Below are positions 5,727 to 8,684 of a stretch of DNA of 8,684 nucleotides, piece after piece. Position 1 is the stretch's first letter. Each line of letters opens with the position of its first letter. Below the pieces are notes generated by a model that worked only from the letters and a program-made list of their open reading frames with translations, searched no databases and was not told where the DNA came from. The position numbers were made by a program, and so were the translations under genes. The stretch comes from Bacteroidales bacterium (lineage in GTDB: Bacteria > Bacteroidota > Bacteroidia > Bacteroidales > ML635J-15), in NCBI GenBank assembly GCA_028696755.1, contig JAQVGK010000119.1, forward strand, positions 1-8,684, read 5' to 3'.

Positions 5727-5792
5727 TACAAATAACAAATTACAACACTAAGGCATTTATTGGAATTTGTTATTTGGAATTTGTTATTTGTA
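5727..5792. repeat. AT-rich inverted repeat with a 14-bp tandem duplication
   Basis: TACAAATAACAAATT (5727-5741) is perfectly inverted at 5778-5792, a 15-bp stem with a 36-base loop. The right side also holds two head-to-tail copies of GGAATTTGTTATTT (5762-5775 and 5776-5789), so the left arm can pair with either. It lies 52 bases after the FAD gene and could act as a transcript end, but there is no T-run. A similar CCAAATTCC repeat is at the right end of the window. Confidence 0.8.
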
Positions 5793-5868
5793 GTTTACAC
5801 CCAGTCAACCAAATTTTCGCCAGAATGAATTTTATTAAAAAAAATAATCCATTAAATCCCTTTTTTCT

Positions 5869-5876
5869 TAATTTTG
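5869..5876 (+). promoter_or_regulatory. Probable promoter of the TPR gene, -7 element TAATTTTG
   Basis: TAATTTTG fits TAnnTTTG exactly and ends 17 bases before the ATG at 5893. Transcription would start near 5883, for a leader of about ten bases. No TTG is present at the expected -33 position. The same layout occurs before the genes at 3386 and 7906. Confidence 0.5.
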
Positions 5877-5892
5877 TAGAAAAGAGAAAAAC

Positions 5893-7677
5893 ATGAAATT
5901 ACGTATTGCGCTATCATTATTAATGGCAATTGCCGTATCTACAATTATACAGGCACAGGAAAAGAACGAGGATTACACCAGGTCTGAAGTTTTAATCGAA
6001 GAAGAAAAGTACGAAGAAGCTGCAATTATTCTTGACGAATTGTGCAAGCAATTTCCTGATAATTATGAATATTTTAGGGATTTGGGATATGCTCATCTAA
6101 ACATGTTTAATTTTGATGAGGCGATAATTGCTTACAACAAAGCTGTGGAACTTAATAAGGATTGTTATAAATGCTATTCTCATTTGGCCAGAGCATGGTA
6201 CGAAAAAGGTGAATATTCCAAAGCTGAACAAATTATTGCCTCTGGATTTGCAATAACAGATACTACAGCTCATTTGTACATGACGCGCGGACTAATTTAT
6301 ATGTCAACAGATCGTGGAGATTTGGCATTAAAAGATTTTTCTAAAGCAATTGAACTTGCTCCGGATGATGAGGATTATTACATTCTAAGAGCAAATTATT
6401 ATCTGACTATTAGCGAAGGCTACAATTCGTACAGCGACATTAGCAACGCAATTAAAATCAATCCTAACAACGCCGAATATTATTATTATCGAGCATATAT
6501 TCTCACAAATCTTAATGTTCACGACGAAGCCTTAATTGATATTGATAAAGCAATAAAGTTAAGTCCAAATTATGCAGATTATTACAATCTTAAATTTACT
6601 ATTCACATGAATCGTGGTGAGTACGATCAGGCAGAACAAGCTGTGATTAAGTCGATCGAAATAAAACCTAACGATTATTATGCTCATCTCTCACTTGGCG
6701 ATTTGTACATGCAGATTAGTAATATGGACAGGTTTTGTGATTGTTATTCGCGAGCAATTGAATTGCATCCTGTCGATAATCCAGAATCGAAAGACGCTAT
6801 GATATACAAATATGATAAATATTGCATTGAAGGAAAAATGCCATATTATTTTGTAAGAGCTCTTGGATTTTATAATGAGTCAAACTATAATAATTGTATT
6901 TCTACATCCGAAACAGGAATAAAAATTTCTGGACCAGCACCAATACTTTACAATATTAAAGCATCTGCTCATCTATCGAAGTTAGAATATGATAAGGCTC
7001 GAGTTGCTTATGATTCTTGCATAATGTTAAAAGCAAATCTAAAAGCAAATGTAAATGACTTTTACAGCTATCCAATTTCGGATTCTGACGCAGAACTTGT
7101 CGCATCTTCGTATGTTGTTAAATCTCATTTTGGCTTGGCTATAATTTATTTGGTAAAAAAGGAGTACGACTCGGGATTAGTAAATATTATCAAGGCTATA
7201 GAGAAGGCCGAATCGCTTAAAGGTTTTGATGGTCTAGAATTACTTTATGTTACTAAAGGTTTGATTTATCTAGGTAAGAACGATTTTGATAATGCCGAAA
7301 AGAACTTTAAAATTGCTCAGGAAAAGAATCCTTACAGTGTGCTTCCACGTGTTAACCTCGCACTGCTATCAGTTTTGAAATCTGTTACTTACAATCCTAA
7401 AAAATTATTATTCACATATGAACCAGGTGTGATGTGTCCAAGAGTAATTATTCCAGCAGTTAAGTTGCCTAAGGAGTTTGATGCAAAAACACTTGAGCCA
7501 GCATTAGAAATTTGCAATACGGTTATCGAATTCCAACCCGAAAGTCCGTATGCATATCTTGTTAAAGCAAAAATTCAACAATTGTTAGGCGATAAAGCTT
7601 ATTGCGAAACAGCTCTGATGGCTCGGGAATATGGTTTGTTTAACTCTTTTGCTGAGATTGGCGCAGATTGTAAGTAA
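5893..7677 (+). CDS. Secreted tetratricopeptide-repeat protein
   Basis: The protein has 594 residues. It opens MKLRIALSLLMAIAVSTIIQA, a signal peptide probably cut before Q22, so it acts in the periplasm or at the envelope. The rest is almost entirely TPR helical repeats of about 34 residues, which serve as a protein-binding scaffold. Clear units start near 25, 57, 91, 125, 160, 194, 228 and 262, with good consensus such as AHLYMTRGLIYMSTDRGDLA and KAIELAPDD. After a less regular stretch (295-345), further units start near 349, 410 and 449. The last part (500-535, with YEPGVMCPRVIIP) breaks the repeat pattern before a final helical pair. There is no enzyme domain and no membrane segment after the signal. 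The ATG follows a -7 element by 17 bases. The TPR call is secure; the binding partner is unknown. Confidence 0.9.
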   Translation: MKLRIALSLLMAIAVSTIIQAQEKNEDYTRSEVLIEEEKYEEAAIILDELCKQFPDNYEYFRDLGYAHLNMFNFDEAIIAYNKAVELNKDCYKCYSHLARAWYEKGEYSKAEQIIASGFAITDTTAHLYMTRGLIYMSTDRGDLALKDFSKAIELAPDDEDYYILRANYYLTISEGYNSYSDISNAIKINPNNAEYYYYRAYILTNLNVHDEALIDIDKAIKLSPNYADYYNLKFTIHMNRGEYDQAEQAVIKSIEIKPNDYYAHLSLGDLYMQISNMDRFCDCYSRAIELHPVDNPESKDAMIYKYDKYCIEGKMPYYFVRALGFYNESNYNNCISTSETGIKISGPAPILYNIKASAHLSKLEYDKARVAYDSCIMLKANLKANVNDFYSYPISDSDAELVASSYVVKSHFGLAIIYLVKKEYDSGLVNIIKAIEKAESLKGFDGLELLYVTKGLIYLGKNDFDNAEKNFKIAQEKNPYSVLPRVNLALLSVLKSVTYNPKKLLFTYEPGVMCPRVIIPAVKLPKEFDAKTLEPALEICNTVIEFQPESPYAYLVKAKIQQLLGDKAYCETALMAREYGLFNSFAEIGADCK

Positions 7678-7699
7678 AATTTTGAATTGCAAAATTTTA
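7675..7699. terminator. AT-only hairpin overlapping the TPR stop codon
   Basis: TAAAATTTTG (7675-7684) and CAAAATTTTA (7690-7699) form a perfect 10-bp stem with the 5-base loop AATTG. The first three bases are the TAA stop of the TPR gene. The stem is nearly all A-T and no T-run follows, so termination would be weak. It may instead slow RNA decay from the 3' end. The hairpin itself is directly visible; its role is inferred. Confidence 0.4.
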
Positions 7700-7884
7700 A
7701 TATAATGCTGAGCTAGATTTAGCCTAAAATATATTTAATATTTGGGCATAGATTAGTGATTAGATATAAAGATGCCTTTTTGGCGAAAATGACTTAATAA
7801 TTAGTAATATTACAACTTCATTCCTTTCATAGACGACAATGTATAATTTATTTTATTATTCTCCCACGTCTAAACTATTGACTG

Positions 7885-7892
7885 TATTTTTG
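7885..7892 (+). promoter_or_regulatory. Probable promoter of the short lipoprotein gene, -7 element TATTTTTG
   Basis: TATTTTTG matches TAnnTTTG and ends 14 bases before the TTG at 7906. Transcription would start near 7899. The -33 element is not recognisable. The rest of the gap from 7700 to 7884 is AT-rich, and I see no gene or strong structure in it. Confidence 0.5.
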
Positions 7893-7905
7893 CCCGCTGA
7901 AATAA

Positions 7906-8337
7906 TTGAAAGTGAAAAGTTTAGTTTACTTGGGAATAGTTTTTCTTGTTGTAACAGGATTTGCTTGTGGCACAAGGAGTAATGCCGGGACTTCTGGGAG
8001 AGTTGAAAAACTTCCCGGAAACCTTTCGGCAGGAAAGGATATCGAAAGAGATATTGACAGAATTAAAGCTTTATATTCTGGTTTTAATACAATTGCAAGA
8101 ACTGTTGTAGGTAGAAAGAGGATTGAGCCACAAGAAATTGGAAGATTAAACAAAATTATTTCCGAGTTAAAATATTACGAACTCGTATATTCTCAAATGT
8201 TTTTTCAGAAAGAAATTGAAAAAACTGCTTACATGGTTATGATGAGCGATCCTGATGCTCAGAGAATAATGTCGGATTATGTTTTACTAACCCGCCAATT
8301 GCAGAACGTAGAGGGAAGGCAGTTTATTAATTTGTAA
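7906..8337 (+). CDS. Short lipoprotein-like envelope protein of unknown function
   Basis: The frame gives 143 residues from the TTG at 7906, or 141 from the GTG at 7912. There is no ATG near the start; the first in-frame ATG is well inside the gene and would remove the signal. The N-terminus MKVKSLVYLGIVFLVVTGFAC has a basic start, a hydrophobic core and a cysteine at residue 21. The lipobox would be GFAC, which departs from the usual [LVI][AST][GA]C, so lipid attachment is likely but not certain. After a flexible Gly/Ser-rich stretch the protein appears helical and charged (DIERDIDRIKALYSGF, IGRLNKIISELKYYEL, KEIEKTAYMVMM). No catalytic motif and no family that I recognise. A -7 element lies 14 bases before the TTG. 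It resembles the lipoprotein at the left edge only in general design. Confidence 0.72.
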   Translation: MKVKSLVYLGIVFLVVTGFACGTRSNAGTSGRVEKLPGNLSAGKDIERDIDRIKALYSGFNTIARTVVGRKRIEPQEIGRLNKIISELKYYELVYSQMFFQKEIEKTAYMVMMSDPDAQRIMSDYVLLTRQLQNVEGRQFINL

Positions 8338-8358
8338 TTATGAAGCAGTGGTCGGTCC

Positions 8359-8373
8359 CGAGCCAAAGGCTCG
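8359..8373. repeat. Small GC hairpin CGAGCC-AAA-GGCTCG
   Basis: A perfect 6-bp stem with a 3-base loop lies 21 bases after the stop of the short lipoprotein gene. It is clearly GC-richer than its surroundings. No T-run follows (the next bases are TGGATCC), so it is a poor intrinsic terminator. It could be a remnant of a REP-like repeat. Confidence 0.6.
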
Positions 8374-8379
8374 TGGATC

Positions 8380-8482
8380 CTCGTTAAAAGAAGAAATTGC
8401 TTTGCACTTTTTCTTTTAGCGAGTATGTTAAAATTGCAAATTGCTTTTTCATAAAATTCACAAAGCAATTTCTATTTTAACG
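8380..8482. repeat. Nested palindrome with two alternative folds
   Basis: Fold one has two adjacent hairpins. The first is 8380-8392 with 8411-8423 (13 pairs, including one T-G). The second is 8427-8434 with 8474-8481 (8 pairs) plus 8438-8447 with 8462-8471 (10 pairs). Fold two pairs CGTTAAAA and AGAAATTGCTTTG on the left (8382-8404) with CAAAGCAATTTCT and TTTTAACG on the right (8461-8482). AAATTGCTTT occurs at 8394-8403 and 8438-8447 and, inverted, at 8462-8471. The two folds compete for the same right arm. No gene is inside. Confidence 0.75.
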
Positions 8483-8684
8483 GGATGGCAGACTGCTAAA
8501 CTTGAGCTTTAAACAAAACTCCAAATTCCAAACTTCAAACTCTTTACGTGTATCCACTAACGCGGAATTGAAAATGAATCCTAAATTTATCTTTCGATTT
8601 TGTGCCCTTTGGAAAGGCATTGTACTATGGCTATTTGGCATTCAATTAAAAAAAATCAAAATTATCTATGGATGTTAATGTCCT
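8483..8684. other. Right-end stretch with no supported gene
   Basis: Positions 8518-8542 contain CTCCAAATTCCAAACTTC and CAAACTC, an AT-rich simple repeat of the same style as the one at 5727-5792. TATCTTTC (8588-8595) is one base off the -7 consensus, with a TTG at 8568-8570, but the 17-base spacing is short. An ATG at 8668 opens a frame (M-D-V-N-V) that leaves the window after five codons. This could be the start of a gene, but I cannot support it from five codons. Confidence 0.3.

Noticed and set aside
8427..8481. Possible integron attC site, because GTTAAAA and TTTTAAC frame the hairpin
   Set aside because: The order is reversed compared with attC (RYYYAAC first, GTTRRRY last), the seventh bases do not fit, and no integrase or cassette array is present.
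8668..8684. Start of a new coding gene at the right edge
   Set aside because: Only five codons are visible, with no Shine-Dalgarno and no good promoter. More sequence to the right would decide.

Overview
The window comes from an AT-rich member of the Bacteroidota. Four things point there: the gene order rplU-rpmA-serS, a PorT-type protein of the type IX secretion system, promoter-like motifs of the Bacteroidota form TTTG-N19..21-TAnnTTTG, and no clear Shine-Dalgarno sequence before any gene. I cannot fix the genus. No phage, transposase, CRISPR array or defence gene is visible. The coding content is mostly housekeeping plus envelope proteins.

Left part, minus strand. rplU (L21) and rpmA (L27, with an unusual 40-residue acidic/Pro-Val tail) form an operon. 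It has a textbook promoter upstream and an intrinsic terminator after rpmA. A gene-free stretch of about 750 bases follows, and then serS has its own promoter. A small lipoprotein gene starts seven bases after the serS stop and runs off the left edge of the window.

Gene-free stretch, 1700-2345. It is packed with inverted repeats and contains what look like two diverged copies, in the same orientation, of one palindromic module. The copies share short anchors in the same order and both end with the same 17-bp sequence. The right copy appears to carry an extra insert resembling a REP element. This is the best candidate for something undescribed in the window.

Right part, plus strand. porT, divergent from rplU, is joined without a gap to a COG2509-type FAD-dependent dehydrogenase gene. 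Next come a secreted TPR-repeat protein and a short lipoprotein-like protein, each probably transcribed on its own. Three plus-strand genes have a TAnnTTTG -7 element only 14-17 bases before the start codon, so their leaders should be very short. Two of them appear to start with TTG (or GTG).

Right end, 8338-8684. There is no supported gene. It holds a small GC hairpin, a nested palindrome that can fold in two mutually exclusive ways, and a copy of a CCAAATTCC-type AT-rich repeat related to the one after the FAD gene.
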